A stretch of 64,000 nucleotides of DNA from contig NW_022145606.1 in assembly GCF_000002235.5 (NCBI RefSeq), forward strand, positions 45,460,692 to 45,524,691. The letters run 5' to 3'. A program made the translations under genes and the position numbers. Positions 26,301 to 41,109 of this stretch are shown piece after piece (the stretch's first letter is position 1; every line of letters starts with the position of its first letter). Under the pieces are notes generated by a model, which did no database searches, was not told the DNA's origin, and saw only the letters and a list, made by a program, of their open reading frames with translations. The stretch is from Strongylocentrotus purpuratus (lineage: Eukaryota; Echinodermata; Echinoidea; Camarodonta; Strongylocentrotidae).

Positions 26301-29300
26301 GTTGTAGTCACTCTCGAAGTCGTCACAGCGGATAAAAAGTCACAGTTCGTAGGGAAAAAAACTTGTCGGCCGACCGACAATATACATCTCACCGACTTCA
26401 AACTTCTGCATTGATATAGTACACGAGGATCGAGCAAGAATACCGACACAGCTGACCCAACACAGCAATACATGTTACCCGTGTCTTTCTTGCTTCCTCG
26501 ACGAGACGACTCCACCCAACAACCCCCTCTCTCTTTTACTCCCACTCCTCCTCTCTCAGACCCTAACCTCCCCTCTCTCTCCTCTCTTTCCTCCCCCGTT
26601 TCTTTTGTTTCCCTTTTCTCTTTTTTCTTCTTTTTTCTTTCTTTTTCTTTTTTTCTCTTTCTTTCTTCTCTTTCCTTTCTTTTCCTTTTTTTCTTTTCTT
26701 TTTTCTTTTCTTTTCCTTTCCCTCTCCCTTTTCCCCTCCCCCTTTTCTCTTTTTTCCCGACGGCAGCCAATTTACCGACAATATCCTGACAGGTGGGGGG
26801 GGGGGGGGGGGGTGTCGCACCCCCATCCCCCCCCCCTCCCTTTGGAGACGCCCCTGAGTGGACACCAAGTTTAAATGGTGTAAGATAGTGGATATAAAGA
26901 CATAAAATGACATGAAATATTTGAAATTATACACTTAAATTGTAAATAATAATTATGATAATAGCTAGTTCTTATATTATTATAATAGCGCTTTTCAGGA
27001 TCGAAGGCCTTCTCGAAGCGCTTCACAATTATATATATTATTACCCCGGTCATCGGATTCAGGTTTTGCCGCACACATACTCCCTGGGGAGCATTCCAGC
27101 CAAGCGCCATTTTTACAAGCGCACACTTGCTAATCCAAGCAATTTTAAAAACAGGTGCGTTTCGCTGTGAACAGGCGCGATAACAGTCGCCCTCAAAGCT
27201 ACGTCTAAACTATGTTCCCGGCATCACGGCAGCCACGTTTGCCTGAAACATTCTGTATTCAAGATTTGTTGGGTGTTGCTAAGTGTTTGTCAAGGTCTAT
27301 CACGGTATCCTTCCCCTCGTTGCTTCACGTCCATCCCTTTTTGTACGCAAAGGCCGGCGTGAATAGAAATGTAAACAGCTTGAAATGATGTCACAATCGG
27401 AAAATGAGCGCCATTTTTTGGGAAAGCTCAGTTACACGTTTCAACAAGTTGCAACTTCAAGCATCTTAGTCCAGAATCTGGCCTATTTAATTTTGATCTC
27501 CACCGCACCAACGCTACCTCTCCCTACTTACTTGCTACCAGCCGATGATGGCGTGATCATTAAATAAAGACGCCCAGCGAAACTCAGGCTAGGCTGGTGA
27601 GCATAATTATGAGTCTGTTGATAACGCCATCTTCGACGGCTTGGATCAAGTGTGGGGAAATTATAAAGGACCGTGCAGATTCTGGATTACAAGCATCTCC
27701 GCCTGGCTGCCGCCACTAAAACTTTAAGCATCTCCGTACGGCGGCCGCCAACTGGAAACTTTAAAGTTGCAACTTTAACAACCTATTTTTGGCGGGGGCC
27801 GGCTGGGCCAATTATAGACGTGCCGCCAGGCGGGGGGTGGATGGGCCGATTAAAGATTCCGTGGTAAAACTCAGATCCCAGCCTGGCGCAAGCCGGCTGG
27901 GCTAATCAGTGAAAATTAATTGCCCCAGCCAGGCTTCGGGCGGAATTGCAGCCTCGATCCGCCAATGCGTGAGGCGGTAGCCAGCTGGTATCGATATTTT
28001 TGACGCCTCGCCTAAAGTATAATATAAAAGGACCGTATGCAAATTTTCTGTACTTTTGTCGGAAAAAATACATTTATCCAGCACAATGTCGTCTCTTTTT
28101 GCGTTGGAGAAGAGCAAATAGCGAGTTTCAATCACACTTTGGCCGCTCTCGCAAGCTCTCACTCGTTTCACTGTGGTCAAGAGACTTTGGGGCAAGCGGT
28201 TAATGAAAATACTAATCGTTAGCTTTCTTCTGGTATCAAACTTTTTTTGATTGATTGTATAATTTTATCGGAATAAAGGAAACAAAAAGGCTCGACCAAT
28301 AACTTATCAGGGTCTGAATTGACCTTAATTTGACCTTGAATTCCCTGATGCAAGCGCACTAATGACGTCATCTTTGCTAAATCGGTGTCTTTTATCGTAA
28401 AATGCGACACTTTCACAATGTTTATACATCTTTTTTTAATTATTAATACGATAAAACATATTTTTTCTGATATCATTGAAGTTTTGGGTTTTATCGAATG
28501 AGTAATTTTAAAATAAGACCCATTCTACTGTTTTAATTTACTGGATCGTACCATTAAATTCGCAGGGTAGAAAGATGCATTTTCCAACCGCGCCAAATTT
28601 AATTTACGTTCCGACATTCTGTTAAACGGGTTCGTGTTGTTAAGAATCCACTGCTTTCTGCTCCAACAAACGTCCACATGTGGAGTGGTTTATCAACTAA
28701 ATTATTCAAATTTATGGATGCTTCCTAGCTTCCCAGGTGTTTGTGTTGCTGTTGAAGCATTTCATTCACCTACTATCATTCTTTGTAGTCCAATTGCCAG
28801 AACGCAAATTTCATTTTGGTTTTCTCATCGGAGTCGTTTATCAACTATATGTATTCAAATTTATGAATGCTTCCTCCCCAGGTGTGTTGTGGTGTTTATG
28901 CATTTAATTCACCTGTTATTATTCTTTGTACTCCAATATTTATTGTTAGAGTTAAAGTATGTTCTGCACAATAAAAACAATGTGTGTCCCTATTGTACAA
29001 CGTAACGTGTCCCGTCATTTTGTAATAGTTAATTTACCCATTCACATAATGGAACTACCTGCCCGATGAAGCCAGTGGCCTGTGACCCCTGAGCACTCAA
29101 CACCGTGTGGGAGTCAGTTCGTGGTCAGATGCTTTTATGAGACAAATACAAGCAAACGTTTCCATATGTTGACTATTGGCACAACGTTAGGCAAAGTATT
29201 GGAAAATATTGCCCAACCTTTTCACGGTGTAGTATTTTAAAGAGTAATCATGATCCTAAGGATATTGATACAAAGACAAAGATCTTTCTAAAGTAGTATC

Positions 29301-30388
29301 TTTTCCCAGCACGGAGGGATTGCAATATTTTTCCACACATCTCTAGCTGTTATCTGCCAATTATAAGATGATGAAGCGGATCCTAATCATTGGTTGAGAG
29401 CGTACACGTGACCAGGCATTTATTTTGCCTAACACGTAATTTACTAATGACCGGTCATTAGTAGAATCATGTTATAAAACATCATTTTATAAAACAAATA
29501 AAACATCATCTTATAAAACAAATAATACATATCATTTTGTTCGGGCATTAGTAGAATTACCCACACTCGGTACCTTGTGTGGGCAATTCTTACTAATGCC
29601 CTCACTGCTGTGTATACTCTAACACACTCCATCACGCAGTATCTCCGCGGTTTGTAATTGCACACAGCACACGCACACATACGCACCCATGCGAAATAAC
29701 ACACACGCACATACGCACACACACTATTTTTTCGTTCTATATCCTTATTTGATTCGAAATATGAATTTTCTTTAAATTCTTGTGTAGCCGCCGACATCTG
29801 TGGGACAACTATAACGTATCCTGGCACACTGGAGTCTCCGGGATTCCCGAGCCCTTACGCAAACAACCTTCGGTGTAACATCACCCTCATAGGCGGCAGC
29901 GATGCTCCCATTGTATTACAGTTTCAAAGTGTCGACTTCAGGGATGATGGCGATGGGGTTATGGTCGAGGACCAGTATGGAGCTGTCTCGGTAAGTCTCT
30001 AAAATAACCTACCTATCTGTTGACGACATAGGAGGCACGGTGGCTCAGTGTCACAGGCGTATCCAGGATGTTTCAATAGGGGTGGGGGCGGCATGAAGGA
30101 ATGATAAGCAGGACAAAATCTACATCACTACCACCCTTACATGCATGCCCCACTTTTCAAAGTGGGTTGGGGTGCTAAAGCAGTCGATATGCCTTTTATA
30201 TGCCGAATTGAAACAAAAATCTACCAAGAATTCTTACATTATCCTTTTATTGAGTAAAGATTGGTTAACACATCACGAAAAATCTGAGAAACTGTCTGTA
30301 AATCTTAATTTGAAAAATGACTGAAATTTTTGATCATTTGGGAATCGCAGACAAAAGGCACTGTTTGGTGTCCGCGCTCGCACAAACA

Positions 30389-30419
<31 letters not shown>

Positions 30420-30796
30420 TTTCTTTTCAGACCACCAACCTAGTCAAGCGTCGTTTATGACTGTGGTCTCCTGCACTTTTTCACAGATAGTTCGGATAAT
30501 ACTTTAAACTCATAATACTATATTATAGAAAAATTAAGTTCGTTATCATTATGTATACATGTAAATCACATCTTTACGTGAAGTTATCATTTTTTGCATA
30601 GTTATTTGTTTCAAACATTACGTTTACGATCATGTTCTTTGTTATTGAATGATTGTATTTGGAAAAATGCAGAAATATCAAAACCAAAACATTTCAAATC
30701 TCGCTGTCTCTCTCTCTCTCTCTCCCTATACTCCATCTCTCTGTTTATCTCTCTCTTTTCCTTGCTCTTTCTCTCTCTCTCTCTCTCTCTCCCTCT

Positions 30797-30830
<34 letters not shown>

Positions 30831-31307
30831 CTCTCTCTCTCTCTCTAGTGGGTTACTGGCAATGAGGTTCCTAAGGAGTTTCTAAGTAAAGTACTGCATG
30901 TGACCTTTATATCTGATGGCGTCAATACCAACGGAACCGGATTTCAAATGACTTATGCTGAATACCCGAGAAGTAAGCATTGGTTATCATTTCGATTTTT
31001 ATTTCATTTTCTGCATCGATTCATTTCTGTTTCTTTTCTTGACCCCATTTTCCCTCCCTCCTAATTGTTTTTTGTTTTGTCTCCTTCTGCCTTCCTTATT
31101 TCTCTCTGCTTCCCTTCTCTCTCTCCTCTCTCCACCTTCTACCCCTCTCTCTCTCTCTCTCACACGAACACACAAACACGCATGCACTCTTCTCTCTCTT
31201 TATCTCTTTCTCTCTCCTTATATCCCTCCTCTCTATCTTCTTATCTCCTCCCCCTTGCTCCCTCTCTCTCTCTCTCTCTCTCTTTCTTCTTTTCTCGTTT
31301 ATCTCTA

Positions 31308-31342
<35 letters not shown>

Positions 31343-31396
31343 CCTCTTGCACCCCTTCCCCTTTTGTATAGAATCATTTATAAATTACTGCTCACT

Positions 31397-31451
<55 letters not shown>

Positions 31452-34400
31452 AATTCTATTTCAATATAACAAATGAGTACTAACCAACATGTAGATGTAC
31501 ATTGTTTTCACTTAAAACCGACCTTTGGGTCTCATGACCTAACTTTTGAAATAAACCTAATAACGTGCTACGAAGTGTAGGCCTAGTTTCTACAAAATCC
31601 TTCCAAATCTGAAACGAATAATGCATTATCATGATTGTATTATTTATTTTTAGATGATGTGCCAGTAAAAGAAACATTCCACCAAGTATCGATGAAACCA
31701 GGCAAGGCACTTCACCTGTACAGCAACGACTACCCCATGAACTACGATGACACCACTCACTATATTTGGAACATTACGTCATCCGATCTCATGACCTTTA
31801 CCATGGTCGACGTAGAACTCGAGGTACGTGATTGGATGAAAGTCACCTCATACTCCATGACTCGTGACCCTACGGAATGGCTTATGCAAATGGGAACGCC
31901 CTCCGCGAACATTGGACAAATCACGGTAGCGGAGAGTGATTACGTCATTGTAGAGTTCCGGACGGATTTTTCAGGGCGGGCCTCCGGATTCCACATCATT
32001 GTTGAACCGAACAGCGGTGAGTCATTAATAAACAGAAGAAATAGAAGAAAGAAGATGAAGAAAGGAAAAGAAGAAGAGAAGAAGAAGGAGGAAAAGAAGA
32101 AGAAGAAGAAGGGAAAGAAGGAAAAAATAGGAGAAAAAGAGGAAGGAGGATGAATAGCAACAAGAACGCATATGAGGAGAATGAGAAGGAAGAAGTTAGA
32201 GGAAAAGGAAGAAGTTAGAGGAAGAGGAAAAAGAAAAAGGTAGAAGAACAAAAATGTGGAGGAAGAACAAAATAAGTAGAAAAAGATACAGAAAAAGAAG
32301 AACGCAAATTTTACACAAGAATAGTGCTACAAGTAATGCATACGATACTGAAAATCAAGGTGAAGTTTCATAGTGTTGTGTGAACGTAACATTTACATTT
32401 AATAAATTATGTTTAAGGGCATTGTTTAACAATGTTTCCAGCGTTACAAATCTGAGATGTATGGCCCTACGTGTTATCAGTGTCTTTGATATGGTGTAAT
32501 ATTGAAGCCCTAAATAAAAGGGGTTTAAAGTGAGCATGAAGTGCCTCAAAAAAGTAATAACCTTTGAGAGACCGGTTTTACCATACTCATTTTCTCCAGT
32601 AGACTGTAGAGTTATAATTAAAAACCGTTGGGAATTTTTTTTTTTTTTTTAATTTAGAATTCCAATCCTAAATATCTTGATAATCAGACATGCGAGCGGC
32701 TTATAAAGGTCATGGGATGCCTGACTGATTTAAAGGTTTATTATTATGATTGCAGCATGGGCTAAATCCAGGATTTGTTTAGAATCTGAGACAAAGATAC
32801 AAATCCCTTTAAAATAGTAACACTTAACATGCTTTAGGAACGGAAATTCAATAATTTGTAAGAAATTAATATTCGTATTATTTGATTACAGTTGCAGCAA
32901 TGGAGGAAAAGCCGGTTTCTTCACCATGTGGTGGCAACTTTACACTGGCCGAATCTGGTAAGAAACTAATGTTTGACAAACTAATTAAGCCCAATGAATG
33001 TTAGGCTTCCTTGGATAACTTTTTGTATTTTTATATTTATTGACATTTATTTCCTTCTCAACAGTACAATATGAAACACAATGTATATATAAATGATATA
33101 TGTAACAATTATTTCAACATAGAGTATACAGTAAATAATTCAGATACGGAAGGAGGCGAAAACCCGGAAAGCATAGCTTGAGTTGGGAACGCCCATAATA
33201 AGTTAACACAGTTACCGAGAGAACATTATAGATATTATTATGAAAATGGGATAACTTTTTGTATTTTTGTATTTATTAACATTTATTTCCTTCTAAACAG
33301 TACAATATGAAACACAATGTATATATAAATGATTTATGTAACAATTATTTCAACATAGAGTATACAGTAAATAATTCAGATACGGAAGGAGGCGAAAACC
33401 CGGAAAGCATAGCTTGAGTTGAGAACGCCCGTATTAAATAAGTTAACACAGTTACCGAGAGAACATTATAAATATTGTTATGAAAATTACATTTTTATAT
33501 AACAGAACGTTGACAGGAAAGAAAAAATAGTAAATGGTAGAGAGAACAAAAATGAGGAGAGAATTAAGTATAGGAAGCATGTTCACTTATAAAGAGAAAT
33601 TTAACAATAGGGCTGTGCATGTGTCTGCGATTACATCATAAAAATAACGAAGTACTACTATTCTAAAATAGACTTTCGATTGTTATCAACAAGTTTGTGG
33701 CTCAACAGAGCTGATCATGAGTATTGTTTGAAGTGCAAATGCACTGAAAATTATTATCATTTATTGTATGACTATGAGTAATCAAAAGTATTTTGGAACA
33801 AGGTCTTAAATTTTCTCAGAAAAACAGAAGTATTGTTTGGTAATGAAAGAATTGAATACAGTGATATAATTGTAGGCAAGCGATGTGATTATATAAATTC
33901 AAAATATATAGTTTTTCAAAATCTATTAATTAATTTAGCTTCTTGTGTTTTATACACGCACAAAAAAAAAATGGAAAAACAAGTTTTTGGCTCACACAGA
34001 GTAGACAAAGCATTCGTGCTCGATCTTGTAATTGAAAGCAATTCAGAACAAGTATTTTTAACCAGTGGGATGTTTACCCAGTAAACGCGAATCGGCCGAT
34101 CGGGTATATTGTAGCTACATGACCTGCACGCTTGCATTAACGTAAATGTGAATACAGTTAGGAATCAATATTGTTACGCAAATTAGTTTTTATTCAGATT
34201 TATATGAATGAGACATAATGCGCGTTTTTTTATGCCATTTCTCTTTTTCACAGATAAGCATATACGAAGTTTATTACACGTTATTTTGCTTTGATCTTTA
34301 GTAAACGTTAAACGTTTACACATGGAGGTTTGGGGGTTTAGTGATAGGAGCGACCTTTGAACCCGGATACGAATAGGTTTAAGGGCATCGTTTAACAATG

Positions 34401-37400
34401 TTAAATCTGAGGTGCATGGCCCTACGTGTTATCAGTGTCTGTGTCTCTGCGATATGGTGTAATATTGAAGCCCTAAACAAAATTTGCTTCAAAATGATCA
34501 AGAAATGCCTCAAAAAATTAAAAATCTTTTATTGACCGGTTTTACCATACTCGTTTTCCCCCAATAGACTGTAGTGTTATGAAAACCGTTAGGAAAACGC
34601 AAAATTTGGTTTCGATTTCCAGTCATAAATATCTTGATAATCAGACAGGCGATCGGCTTGTAAAAGTCATGGGGTTCCCGACTGACCTAAGGGTTTATAA
34701 TTATCATTGCAGCATAGCTAAATCGAGGATTTTGTTTCAGAATCTGAGAAAAAGTTACCGGGTCCCTTTAAAGCTGAGCTCGAGGCTCCAAAGCATTAAT
34801 TGATAATGCTTTAATCCTCTTTGATTTTTGATTAGATGAGAACTACCATGGTTCTTCTACATGATAAAACGTCTGAACAAACCGAAAGATAATACAATCT
34901 TAGCCAACTGTTCGTGTCGTTTGGAAGACAGAATTTCCCGACCAGATTTTAATCTCGGCCAAAATCAACAAATTTATTGGTTCTTTTGACCAAAATTGAT
35001 CATTTACCAATCTGCTGTTTATACACTTTAGAATGTATGCCAATTACGTAAGTTCGATCGACCTTTGACTTTATATATCAGGGGCCCGTTTCATAAAACT
35101 TTGTATCTATAACAAATGCTAAATTTCTATGACAAATTTGCTCTCAGCCAATCAGATGCCATGATTTCAGTAGCTTATAACAGTAGCTTGTAACTTGTTA
35201 TTGATATCAAGTTTGCTCTCAGCCAATCAGATGCCTTGATTTCAGTAGCTTATAACAGTAGCTTGTAACTTGTTATTGATATCAAGTTTTATGAAACAGG
35301 GTCCTGCACCTGAAGAGAAAGAAACAGCAGGCTGTCAAAATAGTCTAGAGACAGATCCATATTTTTTTTATTCAGTTAAAACTTGACTCTGAGGCTAAAG
35401 TTACGTTTAACAAAGGAAGAATTAGAATTCACTGAGATGTTAAACTTCAATTTGAACAAATCACTAAGAGTCGGGTTAAAAGTTTGTAGAAAACGGGCCA
35501 ATATTATCTTCCTCGTTTTTAAATTCAGTTTCAATTCTTCTCTTTTGCTCTCACTTTCTCTCCCCTCTCTTTTCTCTTTCTTTTTATTCCTTCATTTCCT
35601 TCCTTTCCTTCCACCCTCTCTCTCTCTCTCTCTCTAATGCACCTATATATATTCATTTTGCCACAAATCGGGTATTATATGCTTGCACAATATGAATGAA
35701 TGTATCAATTTTAAATTTGTATTGTATTTAATCTTCTATTACATAACTGTGCATGTTGTAATGCATATCCAAAGTAATTCAGCTGATGAGCCGTAATGTG
35801 ATTTTCAATAAATAATCTTTCAATCAATAAATCAATCAAACAATCGACATGTCAATCAAACAATCAATCAATCAACCAGGCAATCAATCAGGCACTCAAG
35901 CAATCAATCAATCAACCAGGCAACCAATCAGGCAATCAAGCAATCAATCAATCAACCAGGCAACCAATCAAGCAATCAAGCAATCAATCAATCAACCAGG
36001 CAATCAATCAGGCAATCAAGCAATCAATCAATCAACCAGGCAACCAATCAGGCAATCAAGCAATCAATCAATCAACCAGGCAATCAATCAGGCAATCAAG
36101 CAATCAATCAATCAACCAGGCAACCAATCAGGCAATCAAGCAATCAATCAATCAACCAGGCAACCAATCAAGCAATCAAGCAATCAATCAATCAACCAGG
36201 CAACCAATCAGGCAATCAAGCAATCAATCAACCAGGCAACCAATCAAGCAATCATGCAATCAATCAATCAACCAGGCAATCAATCAGGCAATCAAACAAT
36301 CAATCAATCAATCAGGCAAACAACCAGGCATTCAAACTCTCTATCAATCAATTATTTATCAATCATTCAATCAATATCATTCATCAATTTACCGACTAAT
36401 TGATAAATTAAGCAATCTCTCAGGCAATAAATCAATCAATCAATCAGTCAAACTTTCAATCAACAAACAATCAATCAGTCAAATCAATCTATCAATCAAT
36501 CAATCTTTCTATCAGTTAATCTACCTATCAATCAATCAATCAATATATCAATGAATCAATCTTTCTATCAGTCAATCTATATTTTAGTCAATCTATCAAT
36601 CGATCAGTCAATGCATCAATATACCGACCAATTAATAATATTCAGCAATCTCTCAGGCAATAAATAAATAAATCAGTCAATCAATCAACTAAACTTTCAA
36701 TCAATCAATCAATCAGTCACTAAATATATCAGTCAATTTATCAATCAATCAGCCAATGCATCAAGCTATCGACCAATTAATAAATTTCTCAGGCAATAAA
36801 TAAATCAATCAACCAAACTTTCAATCAGTCTTTCAAGTAAACAAACAATCAATCTTTCAATCAATCCATCTATCAATCTATCAATCTATCAATCTATCAA
36901 TCAATGCATCAATCTACCGACCAATTAATAAATTCAGCGATCTCTCAGGCAATACAAAAATCAATCAGTCAATCAATCAGTCAATCAATCAGTTAATAAT
37001 TGATATATATCTATCGACCAATCAATCAATCAATAATTGTTTGTTCTTCAGCCCTTACCTTCAACCTGCCTGCCGACACAGCTGATCTGCACTGCGTCTA
37101 CAGGATAACCAACAGTGACACCACCTCCAGGGTTCGAGTCCTTGTGGAGGAAATGACTTCAGAAGAGGGGTAATTATGAAATTCTGAAAATTCAAGCAAT
37201 CCTGAACACAAATGACTTCTAATCAGTCGCTCATAAAGTAATAACGTCTCTATCGTTGTCTATAACGTAGGCTTAGTAACGCAAAAACACTCCTGTTAAA
37301 GAAGTTAGATCTCTGTATTCATGTAACAAATTAACAGTGATACAACCGTTCAAATGCATTATGTCTTTTTGGAAGAAATAACTGCAGAAGATAGGTAAAT

Positions 37401-40400
37401 GCGACAACTTAAACGTTTAATACACCAATATAGGTTTTGATTATTGCATTACAGTCTATTAGTTAAATAGTATTAATTGTTACTGTCTACTCATCTTTAC
37501 CGACAATTTTTATGATGCAAAAGTCTTTCTATTCAAATCCTCATTCAAATAACTATCAGTAACAACAACACCAACAACAACAAAGACAGTTCATTTTTAG
37601 TCCAACATTCTCTCTCTCAAAAAAGGGAAAAAAGACGAAGAAGAAGGGAAAAACAGTACCGTCATAACATTTTTGGACTAGTTTCATATTTTGAAAAATA
37701 TGCCACTTGGGTTTCCACATGGAAACGGGAAGGAGGGAGAGGGTGGCCGTGATCCTAACCCGCCTGTGAATAGACCAGTTCACGGTTAGCACATGTCCCA
37801 AATGACCCCGAATATCCACAGATCTTCAAAACATGAAGAGGTCCCACTTTGTAGGCCTACATTCTGAAATAATCACTCCTACAGTGATGGAGGTGCTACT
37901 TAAATAGCCTTTGTTTCCCCTTTGCAAAGCATACTTCCACTTGTGTATCATGGAGTGCACTGCTTGTGCATAAATGAATAATGATTACATAACTTTAATG
38001 AGCACGTATCCAGTATTTTGTCTCTGTGTATTTCACAATTTGTTCTGCAATGACCTTTATCTGCTCATGCTCAGACTGCAACCGTGAACTGGCTTTAAGA
38101 ACTTCCCCGCACGCACCGCGTCCCTAGTCCGCGTACAGCTGACTCCTGACACAATGACGTCACAGACGTTCGGTCGGTAACTGTAAAACCCCTTATTAGA
38201 GTGTCCATTGTCCTTTATCATTCTCAGAATCGACGCCCTGCACGTCTTCACCGGTCTTGATCACTCGGACTGGTCTGCCTACCGACGTCAGCTCACCGGC
38301 TCAGTCAATGACGAGGTCATCTTCCTCCAAGAGGGTCATGGTGTGACCATGGTTTTAACTTCCGGGTCAGCTAACATCAGTCGATCGCTCACTGTAGTCG
38401 TAGAGCACGTCCAAGGTGATTTTTCAACAACAAAAAATATGTTGCTTAAATTATTTTTAAAGGCATCGTTTAACTTTACAATGTTAAATCTGGTATGCAC
38501 GGCCCTACGTGTTATCAGTGTCTGTGATATGGTGTAATATAGAAGCCCTAAGAAAATTGCGCTTCAAAATGATCAAGTAAAAACCTTTCAGTGGCCGGTT
38601 TTGCCATACTTGTTTTCCTCAATAGACTGTAGTGTTATGAATACCGTTAGGCAAACGTAAAATTTGGTTTCGATTTCCAATCATAAATATCTTGATAATC
38701 AAACAGGCGATCGGCTTGTAAAGGTCACGGGGTTCCTGACTGACCTAAAGTTTTATAATTATCATTGCAGCATGAGCTAAATCCAGGATTTTGTTTCAGA
38801 ATCTGAGACAAAGTTACCTGATCCCTTTAAAGTATAGTTGGAGCCTCAACGAAATACTAATGTTGTGCAATGTTGAAACAGTATCGATGAACATTATGTG
38901 CTTAATTTGCCACATAATATTGTGAAAGCGTTCAAATCACCCCTTTTCTAACACTGATGCATATTCTCTATGATTACCTCTGTATCCTGTCTAGATATCC
39001 CTATATGGTAACAGTTTTATATATTTATAATGTGATTCGTTCTGTCGCCACAGTATAGAGTGGTGAAGTGTGACGTCATCAAAAATCTATTTTTAGAATT
39101 TCTCAATTTTTTCTTCATATTCCGAAAGAACACCAAAAACAATGTCCAAATGTAGAAAACCAATTGAATATGTTAAATATTGGCTGAGTTATGACCATCC
39201 GAATTATGTCCTGCTCTGGCTCTACCATTAGGAGCCATAGCATATAACACTGAGTTCCTATGGGGAGTATCTTTATTCAGATGGTCATATCTCTGCCAAT
39301 ATTTAACATATTCAATTGGTTTTCGACATTTGGACATTATTTTTGGTGTTCTTTCGGAAAATGAAGAAAAAATTGAGAAATTCTAAAAATAGATTTTTAT
39401 GACGTCACAGCTTCGGTACTCTATACACAGTTCGTTCGTTTGTGTCTCCTTAGATCAAGATTAATGTATCTTGATCTAAGGAGTAGTTGCTACAACCGGC
39501 CGTGTCAGACACGTTGCCCCGGGGTGCGAGATAGGACTCTTGTAGCGTGCCCCCATTTAAAACAATTATACAAAAACAGTTAACATTACATTTAATTAAT
39601 GGTATGAAACTATTAAAATTACTCTCATGTTACGGGAAAAAAATATGATATATATATATATCTATATATATAAAATCAATTGATTTGGTCGATCCAGTTC
39701 GATGGCACAAACACGGCACTACTGGACAGAGATCCGAATAATTACAGAGCTTGGTCTTGTATACACAGTGCCCACAGTGACGACCGCTTACTTAACACAC
39801 ATTCATAAACTGTGAACACAATGCCTTTATATTATTCAACCCATGAGGGGGTATATGGATGTTCCATATAATAACATTTTTATCCATTCTCCAATTAATT
39901 CTTGCCGTGACCACAGTGTTACAATGTTACCACAGTGTATGCAACACTGCATCAAACAATTTGTAAACTGTGAACACAGTGAATTGTTCTCATGATCTAT
40001 ATGAGATTGATCCAAACGTCATCTTTGATGAAATCTTGATATGCCAACATAATTATATACTGCACTGTGGCTAAAGTGGCCGTTGAGTGCACAAAATGAA
40101 TGCAGTGCATCAAGTAATGTTTAACTGTTAAAGTCCGTCTGCACTATTTGGGCCAGGAGGTTATACCTCCCTGTAAGGTCACTGACAGGTGGTTATCTCG
40201 TCAAATCAGCTCTCAATTAACATAAGAAATAGAGGATCATGGGGGGACCAACAGGCACCGATTAGACATTATTTGCTATATAGAGGACACAAGTAGCTAT
40301 AGGTAGTGCAGTGGGGCTTTAAGATACTTTGTTCACATTATAAACCCATGAAAGTGATCCAAATATCCGCTAAGCTTACATTGATCCAGTCACACTAGGG

Positions 40401-40941
40401 CCACATTATAACAACACAGTGACCACAGTATAACGCAATGGATACTGTTTGTATCACATTGTGTGTACTTTGAACAATTGCACTATGTATTAACCCCTTA
40501 CAGTGCTCCATAACTATGGTTATATGCCGAGCCATTTTCAAAGGGATCTTCTAATCTATGCAGCCAGAGTATCACATGGGGACCACGATGGGTATTACAC
40601 AGTTCGTACATTTTTTTATCAATTGTTAAGTTGTGGTAAGTATTTATTTTTTAAACTGATTTCATTTCTACTTTCTAAAAATAGATTATGGTTGTGGAGG
40701 AACGCTTGATCTGACAACTTCAGACGGGATGGGAACCATTCACATTGGAAACCTGTCCGCGAGCATGATCGACGTGTATTGTCAATGGCATGTCCACACG
40801 TCGATGCTGACAAATGTGAACGTCCGCGTATCATCACAGTCTGGTAAGTGATTTAAAGAAGATGAGAAATAGCTAGAATGATTGACTTCATGTAGGGTCA
40901 GAGAGAGAGAGAGAGAGAGAGAGCAATGCAGAGAGAGAGAG

Positions 40942-40977
<36 letters not shown>

Positions 40978-41068
40978 TGTTGGAAACGGTGAGGATCCGA
41001 GAAAAAAATTCAAAGACAGGGAGGCAGGTACATATGAGAGAAACAGAAAGAGAGAGGGATAGAGATAT

Positions 41069-41109
<41 letters not shown>

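Noticed and set aside
26261..26934. Lys/Glu/Arg-rich or Phe/Ser-rich ORFs on both strands
   Set aside because: Purely compositional, from a pyrimidine-only tract.
30594..31469. Several Ser/Leu ORFs
   Set aside because: CT microsatellites in introns 2 and 3. Exon 3 lies between them in a frame supported by CUB homology.
35849..36403. 184-codon ORF rich in Q, N and S
   Set aside because: Translation of the CAATCA repeat; lies within an intron and lacks splice or domain support.
40503..40684. Possible extra exon before exon 8
   Set aside because: An open stretch exists, but it has no CUB-like motif, and exon 7 already joins exon 8 in phase.
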